Both the position numbers and the translations under genes were made by a program. Positions 1 through 8,651 of a stretch of DNA of 64,000 nucleotides are shown piece by piece. Numbering within the stretch: the stretch's first letter is position 1; each line of letters opens with the position of its first letter. The notes under the pieces are model-generated. The model had not been told where the DNA came from and did no database searches. It saw nothing but the letters and a program-made list of their open reading frames with translations. The stretch spans positions 1 through 64,000 of the forward strand of contig NZ_QAOX01000005.1 of assembly GCF_003050935.1 (NCBI RefSeq). The letters run 5' to 3'. The DNA is from Luteibacter sp. OK325 (GTDB lineage Bacteria > Pseudomonadota > Gammaproteobacteria > Xanthomonadales > Rhodanobacteraceae).

Positions 1-37
1 TTTCTGCGTCAGGACATTTCGTCCTAGTGAGCCGCCC

Positions 38-65
38 ATTCTATATCGTTTTTCGTTTCCGTCAA
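38..65 (-). promoter_or_regulatory. Strong promoter-like site pointing out of the window (proximal)
   Basis: On the minus strand TTGACG (60-65) and TAGAAT (38-43) are separated by 16 bases. A GC-rich stretch (GGGCGGC) follows the -10 box, as at stringently controlled rRNA promoters, and an A-rich tract lies upstream. It reads leftward, away from tyrS. I infer the promoter of an rRNA operon beyond the edge; the RNA genes themselves are not in the window. Confidence 0.55.
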
Positions 66-156
66 CACCCTCGTGAATCTTTTTTTCGAGGTTGTCGCCG
101 AAGCGATATAGCTGCCGAAGCGTTCGTCTTTCGACGTGGGCCGCTGCGGGAGGCGA

Positions 157-184
157 ATAATACCGATTCCTGAGACCCCTGCAA
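157..184 (-). promoter_or_regulatory. Second promoter-like site in tandem (distal)
   Basis: On the minus strand TTGCAG (179-184) and TATTAT (157-162) are 16 bases apart, followed by a GC-rich segment and preceded by A-rich sequence. It is in tandem with the site at 38-65. Both have an almost identical AAAAAAGAYTCAC stretch upstream, as if the promoter had been duplicated. It lies just beyond the 3' end of tyrS and reads the same way. Confidence 0.5.
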
Positions 185-215
185 GCCTTTTTGTGAGTCT
201 TTTTTGAAAGCGACG

Positions 216-1421
216 TTAAATCAGGCGGATACGGGCGAAATTTCTTTTGCCGACCTGCAGCACGCCCTCAAATCCGGCCGTGAAGACCCGCGAAGCGTCG
301 TCGACCACCTCGCCATCGATACGTACCGCACGCTCCTTGAGCTTCCGGCTTGCCTCTGAATTGCTCGGCGTGACGCCCGCGGCGGTGAGGAGCCCCGCCA
401 GGCGGAAACCTTCGGCAGGCGTTTCGATATCCGTCAGAGGAAGCAGGCTGGTATCGCCCTCCCCCCGCACGACGGCATGCCAGCCCGCGATCGCCTGCTC
501 AGCGGCCGCTGCGTCGTGGAAGCGCGTGGTCAGTTCGCGAGCCAGGCGCAGCTTGGCGTCGCGGGGGTTCAACGCGCCCGAGGCGATCTCTTCCTTCATC
601 CGGGCGATGTCATCCATGGAGACATCGAAGCTGAGCAGCTCGAACCACCGCCACATGAGGTCGTCGCCGATCTTCATGGTCTTGGTGACCATATCGATGG
701 CCGGCTCGTTGATACCTATGTAGTTGCCCAGCGACTTGGACATCTTGTTGACCCCGTCCAGGCCTTCCAGCAGCGGCATGGTCAGGACGATCTGCGGCGG
801 CTGGCCGTGGTGCTCCTGCAGGGCCCGGCCCATGAGCAGGTTGAACTTCTGGTCGGTACCGCCGAGCTCCACGTCGCATTCCAGCGCCACGGAGTCGTAA
901 CCCTGGACCAGGGGATAGAGGAATTCATGGATGGCGATGGGCTGCTCCGACTTGTAGCGCTTGGCGAAGTCGTCGCGCTCGAGCATGCGGGCCACGGTGT
1001 GCTGGGCGGCCAGGCGAATCATGTCCGCCGCGCCCATCTTGCCGAACCACTCGGAATTGAAGCGCAGCTCGGTCTTTTCCCGGTCGAGCACCTTGAACAC
1101 CTGCTCGGCGTAGGTCTCGGCATTGGCCAGCACGTCTTCACGGGTGAGTGGCTTGCGGGTGACGTTCTTGCCGGTGGGATCGCCGATCATGCCGGTGAAG
1201 TCGCCGATCAGGAAGATGACCTGATGGCCGAGATCCTGGAACTGGCGCATCTTGTTGAGCAGGACGGTATGGCCCAGGTGCAGGTCCGGGGCCGTCGGGT
1301 CGAACCCGGCCTTGATGCGCAGGGGACGGCCCGTCTTGAGCCTGGCTTCGAGGTCGTCCTTCTTGATGATCTCGTCTGCGCCGCGCGCGATCAGCGCCAG
1401 GGCCTGGTCCAGCTCGTTCAT
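216..1421 (-). CDS. tyrS: Tyrosyl-tRNA synthetase
   Basis: Charges tRNA-Tyr with tyrosine in the cytoplasm. It is a class I synthetase of 401 residues, the normal length for the TyrZ-like bacterial branch. The HIGH-type signature is seen as [10 protein letters not shown] near residue 45, and the KMSKS loop is intact as KMSKS around residue 228. The C-terminal stretch with [18 protein letters not shown] is an S4-type RNA-binding domain. It is transcribed divergently from the M23 peptidase gene. The order anmK-peptidase-tyrS-rRNA is known from Pseudomonas aeruginosa, which fits the promoter-like sites found just downstream. Confidence 0.97.
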   Translation of the reverse strand: MNELDQALALIARGADEIIKKDDLEARLKTGRPLRIKAGFDPTAPDLHLGHTVLLNKMRQFQDLGHQVIFLIGDFTGMIGDPTGKNVTRKPLTREDVLANAETYAEQVFKVLDREKTELRFNSEWFGKMGAADMIRLAAQHTVARMLERDDFAKRYKSEQPIAIHEFLYPLVQGYDSVALECDVELGGTDQKFNLLMGRALQEHHGQPPQIVLTMPLLEGLDGVNKMSKSLGNYIGINEPAIDMVTKTMKIGDDLMWRWFELLSFDVSMDDIARMKEEIASGALNPRDAKLRLARELTTRFHDAAAAEQAIAGWHAVVRGEGDTSLLPLTDIETPAEGFRLAGLLTAAGVTPSNSEASRKLKERAVRIDGEVVDDASRVFTAGFEGVLQVGKRNFARIRLI

Positions 1422-1536
1422 GCTTTCTCTCTGGTAGTCGTTGGCCGACGACCTTCACATTTGTGTGTGAAGACGCCGTGGAGGTTAATTGTGCGTTAAC
1501 CCAAAGATGCGATGCAAAGCCTTGATGGGAAAGGCG

Positions 1537-1566
1537 TTGACGCCGTTTGCGCGAGGCCGTTATGGT
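1537..1566 (+). promoter_or_regulatory. Sigma-70-like promoter for the M23 peptidase/anmK unit
   Basis: TTGACG (1537-1542) and TATGGT (1561-1566) are 18 bases apart. Transcription would begin near 1573, which places upstream in-frame start codons (1547, 1562) inside the promoter and favours the ATG at 1604 as the real start. Confidence 0.5.
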
Positions 1567-1603
1567 ACGCGACAACTCGGGGCGAGCGGATACTAGAAAG
1601 ACA

Positions 1604-3109
1604 ATGGCTGATGAGAACAGAGGCGCGCACAGTGCCCGCAAGCAAGCTATCCGTCGCAAGGCGCAGCGTCGTCATTCGCACTTCTACGATAGCCGGGCGC
1701 ATTGGTCGTTCAGTCGAAATGCGTCGTCGGAGCCGCTGAGCTGGTCGCGTGAGCGCTGGATTCTCGCGGGTACGGCCTTTCTTCTTGTCATCCTTTCCGC
1801 CCTCGTGATTCCGGCCTGGGCCGGCGCCATGAAGTCGTCGTCGGTCACCTCGGCGCCAGGCGCCGCCGCAAAGTCCTCTGCCATCGCGGCGCCCCTGGTC
1901 TCCGCGGATCCCTTCGACCACGCCATCGTCCCGCTGGCCTTGCCGAAGATGGACCCGGCAGCGATCAAGCCGATCGCTGCCGTCGAGGAATGGCAGACCG
2001 TGCAAGTGCACCCGGGCGAGACCCTCGCCGACATCTTCCTGGCCCAGGGCCTGTCGATGACCGACCTGCAGCACGTGATCGACGGCTCGGGCGGCACCAG
2101 GGTCTTTCATCAGATCAAGCCGGGCCAGGAGTTCCAGTTTCTGGTCGGCGGCGACCACACGCTCAAGGGTGTGCGCTTCGACCAGGACGAGGCGAACATC
2201 GCCACCCTGCGTCTCGACGGCGCAACTGCCCAGCTCACCACGAAGACCCGCGATGTGCAGCGTCGCGAGCACATCGCTCATGGCGACATCGACAGCTCGC
2301 TGTTCGGCGCGGCCTCCAAGGCCGGCATGAGCAATGCGATGGTCCTTAAGCTGGCCGAGGTGTTCAAGTTCGACATCGACTTCGTGCAGGACCTGCGTGT
2401 CGGCGACAACTTCACCGTTATCTATGACGATGTCTACAGCGACGGGTCGTACCTTCGCGAAGGCGACATCGTCGCCGCCGAGTTCGTCAACCAGGGCAAG
2501 CGCTATACGGCTTACCGCTTTAAGAACAGCGACGGCAAGTGGAGCTACTTCAGCGAGGAAGGTCGCCCGCTCACCGGCTCCTTCCTGCGCATTCCGGTCG
2601 ACTTCACGCGTATCTCCTCGCAGTTCAGCGCCGGTCGCATGCACCCGATCCTCGGCACGATGCGCGCACACAAGGGCGTCGACTATGCCGCGCCGACCGG
2701 CACCCCGATCCATGCCGCGGGCGATGGCGTAGTCAAGTTCCGTGGCTGGATGAATGGTTACGGAAACTTCGTGGTCATCCAGCACAACGCAACGATCAGC
2801 ACCGCCTACGGCCACATGTCCCGCTTCGCCAACCTGCGCGTTGGCCAGCGCGTGAGCCAGGGCAGCACCATCGGTTTCGTCGGCATGACCGGCCTGGCCA
2901 CCGGCCCGCACCTGCACTACGAATTCCGCGTCAACAATGTGCAGCGCGATCCGCAGACGGTGACCCTGCCGAAGCCGGAGCCCTTGCCGGCCGCCCAGCT
3001 GGCGAAGTTCAAGAAAGAGGTTGTCGGCCCGCAGCTGGCCCGCCTCAACCAGGTCGACAACAACACGAAGCTCGCGCGCGCCGATACCGCTTCGCGCGGC
3101 GACGACTGA
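1604..3109 (+). CDS. Membrane-anchored M23 family murein endopeptidase (MepM-like)
   Basis: Predicted zinc endopeptidase that cuts peptide cross-links in peptidoglycan. The roughly 501-residue protein has a basic cytoplasmic start, one membrane segment near residues 50-70 (ILAGTAFLLVILSALVIPAW), and an OapA/LysM-like region with VHPGETLADIFLAQGLS near residue 130. The C-terminal M23 domain has the zinc ligands in GRMHPILG, HKGVDYAAP and HLHYEF. The ATG at 1604 is chosen because earlier starts fall inside the promoter. anmK begins 3 bases after the stop, so release and recycling of cell-wall fragments are probably co-expressed. Confidence 0.92.
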   Translation: MADENRGAHSARKQAIRRKAQRRHSHFYDSRAHWSFSRNASSEPLSWSRERWILAGTAFLLVILSALVIPAWAGAMKSSSVTSAPGAAAKSSAIAAPLVSADPFDHAIVPLALPKMDPAAIKPIAAVEEWQTVQVHPGETLADIFLAQGLSMTDLQHVIDGSGGTRVFHQIKPGQEFQFLVGGDHTLKGVRFDQDEANIATLRLDGATAQLTTKTRDVQRREHIAHGDIDSSLFGAASKAGMSNAMVLKLAEVFKFDIDFVQDLRVGDNFTVIYDDVYSDGSYLREGDIVAAEFVNQGKRYTAYRFKNSDGKWSYFSEEGRPLTGSFLRIPVDFTRISSQFSAGRMHPILGTMRAHKGVDYAAPTGTPIHAAGDGVVKFRGWMNGYGNFVVIQHNATISTAYGHMSRFANLRVGQRVSQGSTIGFVGMTGLATGPHLHYEFRVNNVQRDPQTVTLPKPEPLPAAQLAKFKKEVVGPQLARLNQVDNNTKLARADTASRGDD

Positions 3110-3112
3110 TTC

Positions 3113-4228
3113 GTGCCGACCACCGACGGCCTCTACTTGGGCCTTATTTCCGGAACCAGTGCGGACGGCATCGACGCCGCGCTGGTCCGCTTCGACGAAG
3201 GGCGCCCATCCCTCGTGGCCGGGCTCACGCATCCCTGGGACGACACCCTGCGCCGACGCATCCTTGCCGTCGCCCAGGATGAAGACCGACTTGCCCTGGA
3301 CGACTACGGCCGACTCGACGTCGCCGTCGCCCACGCCTTCACCGACGCGGCGCAGGCGGTGCTCGCAAAGGCGAAGGTCTCGCACACGGCCGTAGCGGCC
3401 ATCGGTTCGCACGGCCAGACCATCCGGCATCGGCCCGACGGCCCCCTGCCCTTCACTCTTCAGATCGGCGACCCTTCGGTCATCGCCGAGCGCTGCGGCA
3501 TCGACACGATTGCCGACTTCCGACGCGCCGACGTCGCGGCGGGTGGCCAGGGTGCACCCCTGGTCCCGGCATTCCATGCCACGGTGCTGCGGCCGGAGAA
3601 TGGCGCGCGCGTGGTGCTCAACCTTGGCGGCATCGCCAATGTCACGCGGTTGTCCGCTGCCGGCGACGTCACCGGTTTCGATACGGGTCCGGCGAACGGG
3701 CTCATGGACGCGTGGTGCCTGCGTCACCGTGGCGAAGCCTTCGACCGCGACGGTCGCTTCGCGGCGTCGGGAAGCGTCGATGCGACGCTGCTCGCCGAGC
3801 TGCTGGACGACGCGTACTTCGTCCTGCCGCCGCCGAAGAGCACGGGCCGCGAACACTTTCACCTGACCTGGCTGGACACGCATCCCCGCGTGGCCGACAA
3901 CACGCCGGAAGATGTCCAGGCCACCCTGCTGGCACTGAGCGCGGTATCGATCGTCGATGCCATCGAGCGCCATGCCGGCGACGCCAGTGATGTCATCGCG
4001 TGCGGTGGTGGCGTGCACAACGCGGCCCTGATGCGTGCACTCGCCGAGCGCTTGCCTGGACGCGAGTTGGTCACGAGTTCGGTGTTCGGCATCGATCCGG
4101 ACTTCATGGAAGCCATGGCCTTCGCCTGGCTGGCCTATCGCCGCCTTCGCGGCGAGCCAGGCAACCTGGCAAGCGTCACGGGCGCACGTGGCCCGCGCCT
4201 GCTGGGCGCGCTCTACGCGGCGCCCTGA
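3113..4228 (+). CDS. anmK: Anhydro-N-acetylmuramic acid kinase
   Basis: Converts anhydro-MurNAc released from cell-wall turnover to MurNAc-6-phosphate with ATP, a cytoplasmic step of peptidoglycan recycling. The 371 residues match the family length. The N-terminal phosphate-binding motif GLISGTSADGIDAAL, the SHGQTIRH motif and DTGPANGLMDAW are all present. It starts with GTG three bases after the upstream peptidase stop, so translation is probably coupled. The AmpG-type permease gene that imports this kind of substrate lies 400 bases away on the other strand. Confidence 0.96.
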   Translation: MPTTDGLYLGLISGTSADGIDAALVRFDEGRPSLVAGLTHPWDDTLRRRILAVAQDEDRLALDDYGRLDVAVAHAFTDAAQAVLAKAKVSHTAVAAIGSHGQTIRHRPDGPLPFTLQIGDPSVIAERCGIDTIADFRRADVAAGGQGAPLVPAFHATVLRPENGARVVLNLGGIANVTRLSAAGDVTGFDTGPANGLMDAWCLRHRGEAFDRDGRFAASGSVDATLLAELLDDAYFVLPPPKSTGREHFHLTWLDTHPRVADNTPEDVQATLLALSAVSIVDAIERHAGDASDVIACGGGVHNAALMRALAERLPGRELVTSSVFGIDPDFMEAMAFAWLAYRRLRGEPGNLASVTGARGPRLLGALYAAP

Positions 4229-4231
4229 GCC

Positions 4232-4543
4232 TCAGAACGATTCATCGGGGACGCTCGCCTGGCGCTGGGCCGCATCCGCAAGGGTAGAGGGTGACGCCTG
4301 GGCGAGTGCCGCCAGCGCTTCCTGGAAAGCGGCCTGCTCTTCGGCGTCCCACGCCCCGGTCAGGTGCGCGATATCGCCGGGCTGCAGCAACAGCTCGCTG
4401 AACACGTCGCCTGCACTGAGGCCAAGGCCATAGCGCAGCGCATGCAGGATCACCTCATTGATCGACCAGCGGCGTTCGCGCGCGAGCGTCTTGATTCGCT
4501 CGGCCATCTGCTCGTCGATGTGTCGCACCACGATATCTGGCAC
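4232..4543 (-). CDS. Ribbon-helix-helix (Arc/MetJ-type) DNA-binding protein
   Basis: Small protein of about 103 residues. The N-terminal half, with VVRHIDEQMAERIKTLA and RRWSINEVILHALRYG, has the strand-helix-helix pattern of Arc-type repressors. The acidic C-terminal half is unassigned. The start is put at the GTG at 4543 because GAGGAGGT ends 7 bases before it; the ATG seven codons upstream would place that strong ribosome site inside the gene. No toxin partner adjoins it, so it looks like a single regulator rather than a classic antitoxin. Its target is unknown. It converges on anmK with a 3-base gap. Confidence 0.7.
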   Translation of the reverse strand: MPDIVVRHIDEQMAERIKTLARERRWSINEVILHALRYGLGLSAGDVFSELLLQPGDIAHLTGAWDAEEQAAFQEALAALAQASPSTLADAAQRQASVPDESF

Positions 4544-4615
4544 GTGCGTTACCTCCTCGCGCATGCCCCCTGTGCGGCAGATCTTACACAGTTTCGGCCG
4601 CGCGTTGTGCTGGCC

Positions 4616-5914
4616 TTACGGCCTGTCCGTTGGGGTCGGCAGGCGCCGCCAGAGCAGGGCCAGGACGATCAGGGTGGGCACGATCGAGACCGTGCTGATG
4701 ACGAATAGCGCCGAATAGCCGGAGTCTTTGACGAGGAACCCCGACATCCCGCCGATCAGCTTGCCGGGCAGGTTGGCCAGCGAGCTGAGCAACGCGTATT
4801 GCGTGGCGGTGAAGCTGCGATTGACCAGGCCGGACATGAAAGCAACCAGAACCGGACCCGCAAAACCTTGCGCGAAGTTGTCGCCCGAGAGTGTCGCTAC
4901 GAATGCCCAGGTCTGGCCCGGGTTCTGCGCCATCAGCAGGTACAGCATGTTCGAGAGCGCCACGCCCAGGGCAGCGATAACGAGCAGGCGGCGCATCTCG
5001 AAGCGGGTGACCGCCCAACCACCGAGCAGGGCACCGGCGATGCCGACGATGACGCCATACACCTTCGACACTTCCGCGATCTGGGTCTTGGTAAAGCCCG
5101 CATCGAGATAGAACGGATAGGCCATGACGCCGAGCATCTGGTCGGGCAAGCGGAACAGGGCGACGAACAGGAGCAGACCCAGCGCCAGCCCCATGCCATA
5201 ACGCGAGAAGAAGTCGCGGAACGGACCGACGAAGCCTTCCTGCACGGCAACGCGCAGCGGCACGCGTTCGCGCACGCGGTGCTCGGGCTCGCGAGCGATC
5301 AGCACGGTGACGATGGGTACGATCAACAACAGGCAGATCGCCATGTATCCGCGCTGCCAACCCACCTGGTCGGCGATCAGCAGGATGCCCGCGCCGCTGG
5401 CAATGAGGCCGAACCGATAGCCGAGCGTATAGGTGGCGGCCAGGGCCCCCTGCGCTTCCGGCGGGGCGATCTCGACACGATATGCATCCACGACGATATC
5501 GATCGTCGCGCCGGCAAAGGCGGCCAGAAGGGTGGCGCCGACGAAGTTCGGCAGCGATGCGGTGGGCGGCATGAAGGCCATCGACAGCAAGCCCGCCGCC
5601 AGCAGCAGCAGCGCGAACATCAGCCAACCGCGGCGCTGGCCGAGCCGGCAGAACAAGGGCAGGCGGAAGCGGTCTACCAGGGGCGCCCAGAGGAACTTGA
5701 AGTTGTAGCTGAAGGTGACATAGCTCGCCAGACCAATGGCGCCGTAGTCCACGCCCGATTCCTTCAGCCAGGCAGAGAGCGTATTGCCGACGAGCAGGAA
5801 CGGCAGGCCCGAAGCAAGGCCGAAGAAAAGCATGGTGACCGCACCCGGCTGGGCGAACGCCGCGGCCACGCCCCGCAGCCCTTTGTAGCGGGCTACCCCG
5901 GCGGCTTGGGTCAC
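4616..5914 (-). CDS. ampG: AmpG-family MFS muropeptide permease
   Basis: Predicted inner-membrane importer of anhydro-muropeptides. It is about 432 residues with some twelve hydrophobic segments. The N-terminal region containing MLFFGLASGLPFLLVGNTL, AWLKESGVDYGAIGLASY and the following FKFLWAPLVDR is typical of AmpG proteins. It starts with GTG and overlaps the exonuclease III stop by 4 bases (GTGA), so the two form an operon. With anmK and the M23 peptidase nearby it makes a small recycling neighbourhood. Substrate specificity within the family is inferred. Confidence 0.88.
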   Translation of the reverse strand: MTQAAGVARYKGLRGVAAAFAQPGAVTMLFFGLASGLPFLLVGNTLSAWLKESGVDYGAIGLASYVTFSYNFKFLWAPLVDRFRLPLFCRLGQRRGWLMFALLLLAAGLLSMAFMPPTASLPNFVGATLLAAFAGATIDIVVDAYRVEIAPPEAQGALAATYTLGYRFGLIASGAGILLIADQVGWQRGYMAICLLLIVPIVTVLIAREPEHRVRERVPLRVAVQEGFVGPFRDFFSRYGMGLALGLLLFVALFRLPDQMLGVMAYPFYLDAGFTKTQIAEVSKVYGVIVGIAGALLGGWAVTRFEMRRLLVIAALGVALSNMLYLLMAQNPGQTWAFVATLSGDNFAQGFAGPVLVAFMSGLVNRSFTATQYALLSSLANLPGKLIGGMSGFLVKDSGYSALFVISTVSIVPTLIVLALLWRRLPTPTDRP

Positions 5915-6681
5915 TCGGCGTAGTCCACGGTAAACGGCGCATGGTCGGAGAAGCGTTCGTCGCGATAGATCGAGCAGTCACGCGCGCGGGCACCCATGCC
6001 CGGCGTCACGATCTGGTAGTCGATGCGCCAACCCACGTTGTTCGCACGCGCCGCGCCACGGTTGGACCACCAGGTGTATTCCACCGCGTCGGGCTTGATC
6101 GCGCGGAAGCTGTCCACCCAGCCGATCTCCTTGAACAGCAGGTCGAGCCACGCGCGCTCTTCGGGGAGGCAGCCGGAATTCTTCTGGTTGGAGGTCCAGT
6201 TCTTGATGTCGTTCCTGGTGTGGACGATGTTCCAGTCGCCGCACAGCACGTATTCACGGCCACTGGCCGCCCACTCGCGAAGGATGGGTGTGAGCCATTC
6301 CATGACGCGGAACTTGTACTGCTGCCGCTCGTCGCCCGACGACCCTGATGGAATGTAGAAGGAAACGACGCTGAGGTTGCCGAAGCGCGCTTCGATATAG
6401 CGCCCCTCGCAGTCGAAATCCTCGCGCCCCAGGGAAACGCGCACCTCGTCCGGCTCACGCTTCGAATAGATGGCGACGCCGCTGTAGCCCTTCTTGCTGC
6501 GGGCATCGTGGTAGAAGCAGTGGTGACCGTCCGGACGGAACATCGGGTCGATCAGCTGGGCTTCCTGCGCCTTGGTTTCCTGCAGGCAGACGACGTCGGC
6601 GTCCTGGGCACGCAGCCATTCGAAGACGCCCTTGGTGGCGGCGGAGCGGATACCGTTGGCGTTCAGCGAGATGATGCGCAT
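5911..6681 (-). CDS. xth: Exodeoxyribonuclease III / AP endonuclease
   Basis: Removes abasic sites and degrades 3' ends in base-excision repair. The protein has about 256 residues, the usual length. The fold begins with MRIISLNANGIRSA and has the catalytic QETKAQ motif, YSGVAIYSK, GDWNIVHT and the terminal SDHAPFTVDY. The start at 6681 (MRIIS) is preferred over an ATG twelve codons upstream because the family begins here. It is the first gene of a two-gene unit with the AmpG-type permease. Confidence 0.95.
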   Translation of the reverse strand: MRIISLNANGIRSAATKGVFEWLRAQDADVVCLQETKAQEAQLIDPMFRPDGHHCFYHDARSKKGYSGVAIYSKREPDEVRVSLGREDFDCEGRYIEARFGNLSVVSFYIPSGSSGDERQQYKFRVMEWLTPILREWAASGREYVLCGDWNIVHTRNDIKNWTSNQKNSGCLPEERAWLDLLFKEIGWVDSFRAIKPDAVEYTWWSNRGAARANNVGWRIDYQIVTPGMGARARDCSIYRDERFSDHAPFTVDYAE

Positions 6682-6737
6682 GGGACCTTGGGGTGCGTTT
6701 GGCGAATCCCCCATCATACCGGGCTCATAATGGCGGC

Positions 6738-7238
6738 ATGAATAGTGCCATTCGCGTGTTGCCCCTGGATACCGACGTCAGGCCCGGCGTGCTCGCCCTG
6801 CGTGTGCAGGACGCGCAGTTGCCCTTCGTCGGCCGCATCGGGGATTCACTGGCCGACGTCGCCGTGTGTCCCGGCAGTGAGGCGCTGGCTCTGGTCGTCG
6901 ACAGCGTCGTGGTGGGCTACGTGCGCATCGACAGACGTGCGGCCGCCATGGGCGAACATCCGCTGGCCGAAGGCGCCGTCGCCCTGCGCAGCTTCATGAT
7001 CGATGCCGGTCGACAGGGCGAAGGCCTCGGCGGACGCGCACTCGACGCCATCCATGCCTACGTCGCCGGACGTCACCCCGATCGCGAACGGATCCTGCTC
7101 ACGGTAAACGTGCGCAACGAGGCGGCCGTGCACGTGTATCGCCGAGCGGGCTATCGCGACAGCGGCGAGCTGTACCATGGCGGACTGGCGGGACCGCAAT
7201 TCGTACTGTGGCGCCCGTTACATCCCTGGAACCCCTGA
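6738..7238 (+). CDS. GNAT-family N-acetyltransferase
   Basis: About 166 residues with an acetyl-CoA-binding GNAT fold. The region [21 protein letters not shown] carries the R/Q-x-x-G-x-G/A pattern, followed by [19 protein letters not shown], which is motif B. The acceptor cannot be told. The start at 6738 is chosen because the longer frame runs back into the xth promoter region. pyrE begins 13 bases after its stop and probably shares its transcript. Confidence 0.87.
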   Translation: MNSAIRVLPLDTDVRPGVLALRVQDAQLPFVGRIGDSLADVAVCPGSEALALVVDSVVVGYVRIDRRAAAMGEHPLAEGAVALRSFMIDAGRQGEGLGGRALDAIHAYVAGRHPDRERILLTVNVRNEAAVHVYRRAGYRDSGELYHGGLAGPQFVLWRPLHPWNP

Positions 7239-7251
7239 GAGAGACACCGAC

Positions 7252-7899
7252 GTGCACGATTACCAGCGCGAATTCATCGAGCTCACCCTGGCCCGCGACG
7301 TTCTTCGCTTCGGCGAATTCACGCTCAAGTCGGGCCGCATCAGCCCGTATTTCTTCAACATGGGCCGGATCGACTCCGGCGCCGCACTAGCCCGGCTCGG
7401 ACGCTCCTATGCGGAGGCTGCAACGCGCTCCGCCGTGCCGTTCGACATGCTCTTCGGCCCGGCTTACAAGGGCATCGCACTGGCCGCCGCGACCGCCATC
7501 GCACTGGCCGATTCCCAGGACCGTGACCTGCCCTGGGCCTATAACCGCAAGGAAGCCAAGGCCCATGGTGAAGGCGGCATGCTGGTCGGCGCGCCACTGA
7601 AGGGCCGCGTGTTGATCGTGGACGACGTCATGACGGCGGGCACGGCAGTGCGCGAGTCGCTGGAGCTGATCCGGGCGCAGGGCGCGGAGCCGGCGGGCGT
7701 GCTCATTGCGCTGGACCGCCAGGAGCGTGGACAGGGCGACCTGTCGGCGGCGCAGGAAGTGGCGGCGCAGTTCAGCATTCCTGTAGTTGCGATCGCCACC
7801 CTGGCCGATGTCCTGACCTATGCGGGCGAGAAGCCCGAGCTGGCCGCCGACTATGGCCGCCTGCTGGCGTACCGCGAGCAGTACGGCGTCAAAGCCTGA
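7252..7899 (+). CDS. pyrE: Orotate phosphoribosyltransferase
   Basis: Joins orotate and PRPP to give orotidine monophosphate in pyrimidine synthesis. The protein has about 215 residues, matching the family. The PRPP-binding loop is [18 protein letters not shown], and the N-terminal [14 protein letters not shown] and [13 protein letters not shown] segments are characteristic. The start is taken as the GTG at 7252 preceded by the purine-rich GAGAGAGA; the ATG at 7177 lies inside the upstream gene. Confidence 0.96.
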   Translation: MHDYQREFIELTLARDVLRFGEFTLKSGRISPYFFNMGRIDSGAALARLGRSYAEAATRSAVPFDMLFGPAYKGIALAAATAIALADSQDRDLPWAYNRKEAKAHGEGGMLVGAPLKGRVLIVDDVMTAGTAVRESLELIRAQGAEPAGVLIALDRQERGQGDLSAAQEVAAQFSIPVVAIATLADVLTYAGEKPELAADYGRLLAYREQYGVKA

Positions 7900-7998
7900 G
7901 CAAAACGGCGACTGCGTCACGTGGGGCCGGACCACGCGTCGTTCCTGCATAGCCTCATGCCGCCCGCTGGCTATACTCCCACCACAGGAGGGGACACC

Positions 7999-8643
7999 AT
8001 GCGTGCAGTGCGTTACATCCTGGCAGGAGCGATGCTGTGCCTAGGCACAGCCGGCTTTGCCGCCACCAATACGAGCAACAACAACGGCTTCCGCTACAAG
8101 TGGAAGGACACGTCAGGGCATTCGTACTTCAGCGACAGCCTCACGCCGGAGGCCATGATGGCCGGCTACGACGTCGTCAACTCGCAGGGCGTTACCGTAA
8201 GGCACGTGGACCGTCAGATGACGGCCGATGAGCGAGCTGCGGCGAAGAAGATCGCGGACCAGAAGGCCGCAGCCATGCAGGTCGAGCAACAGCGCCAGCG
8301 CGACGATGCCCAGATGCTCAACGCCTATCCCAACGAGGCTTCGTTCATGACAGCGAAGAATGCCGAGCTGGAGAACTTCGAACAGGCCACGCGCACCACT
8401 CGCCTCAACCTGCAGGGACAGGAGAAGGCACTGGCCGACCTGCTCACGCGAGCCGGCGACCTGGAGCGGGCCAAGCAGCCGGTGCCGGGATACCTGACCC
8501 AGCGCATCAGCGAACAGCGCAACACCGTTGCATCCCTGCGCGCGACCCTACAGCGCCAGCAGGTGGCCAAGGACGCCGCCAAGGTCAAGATCGATGCCCA
8601 GCTGCAGCACTATCGCCAGCTGAAAGCCGCCAACGGCGGCTGA
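7999..8643 (+). CDS. Secreted DUF4124-domain protein with coiled-coil tail
   Basis: About 214 residues beginning with a clear signal peptide (hydrophobic ILAGAMLCLGTAGFA). The segment after it, RYKWKDTSGHSYFSDSLTP, is the DUF4124 signature, common in Lysobacterales and Pseudomonas. The remaining two thirds is charged, rich in Gln, Ala, Glu and Lys, and reads as a long helix or coiled coil. The start at 7999 has AGGAGG at 7986-7991. Function unknown; location periplasmic or envelope-associated. It converges with the phosphomannomutase gene. Confidence 0.85.
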   Translation: MRAVRYILAGAMLCLGTAGFAATNTSNNNGFRYKWKDTSGHSYFSDSLTPEAMMAGYDVVNSQGVTVRHVDRQMTADERAAAKKIADQKAAAMQVEQQRQRDDAQMLNAYPNEASFMTAKNAELENFEQATRTTRLNLQGQEKALADLLTRAGDLERAKQPVPGYLTQRISEQRNTVASLRATLQRQQVAKDAAKVKIDAQLQHYRQLKAANGG

Positions 8644-8651
8644 TCCGTCGG

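Noticed and set aside
1496-4018. 840-codon open frame on the minus strand opposite the peptidase and anmK
   Set aside because: It lies wholly opposite two well-recognised genes and has low-complexity Arg/Val/Asp-rich content from high GC third positions.
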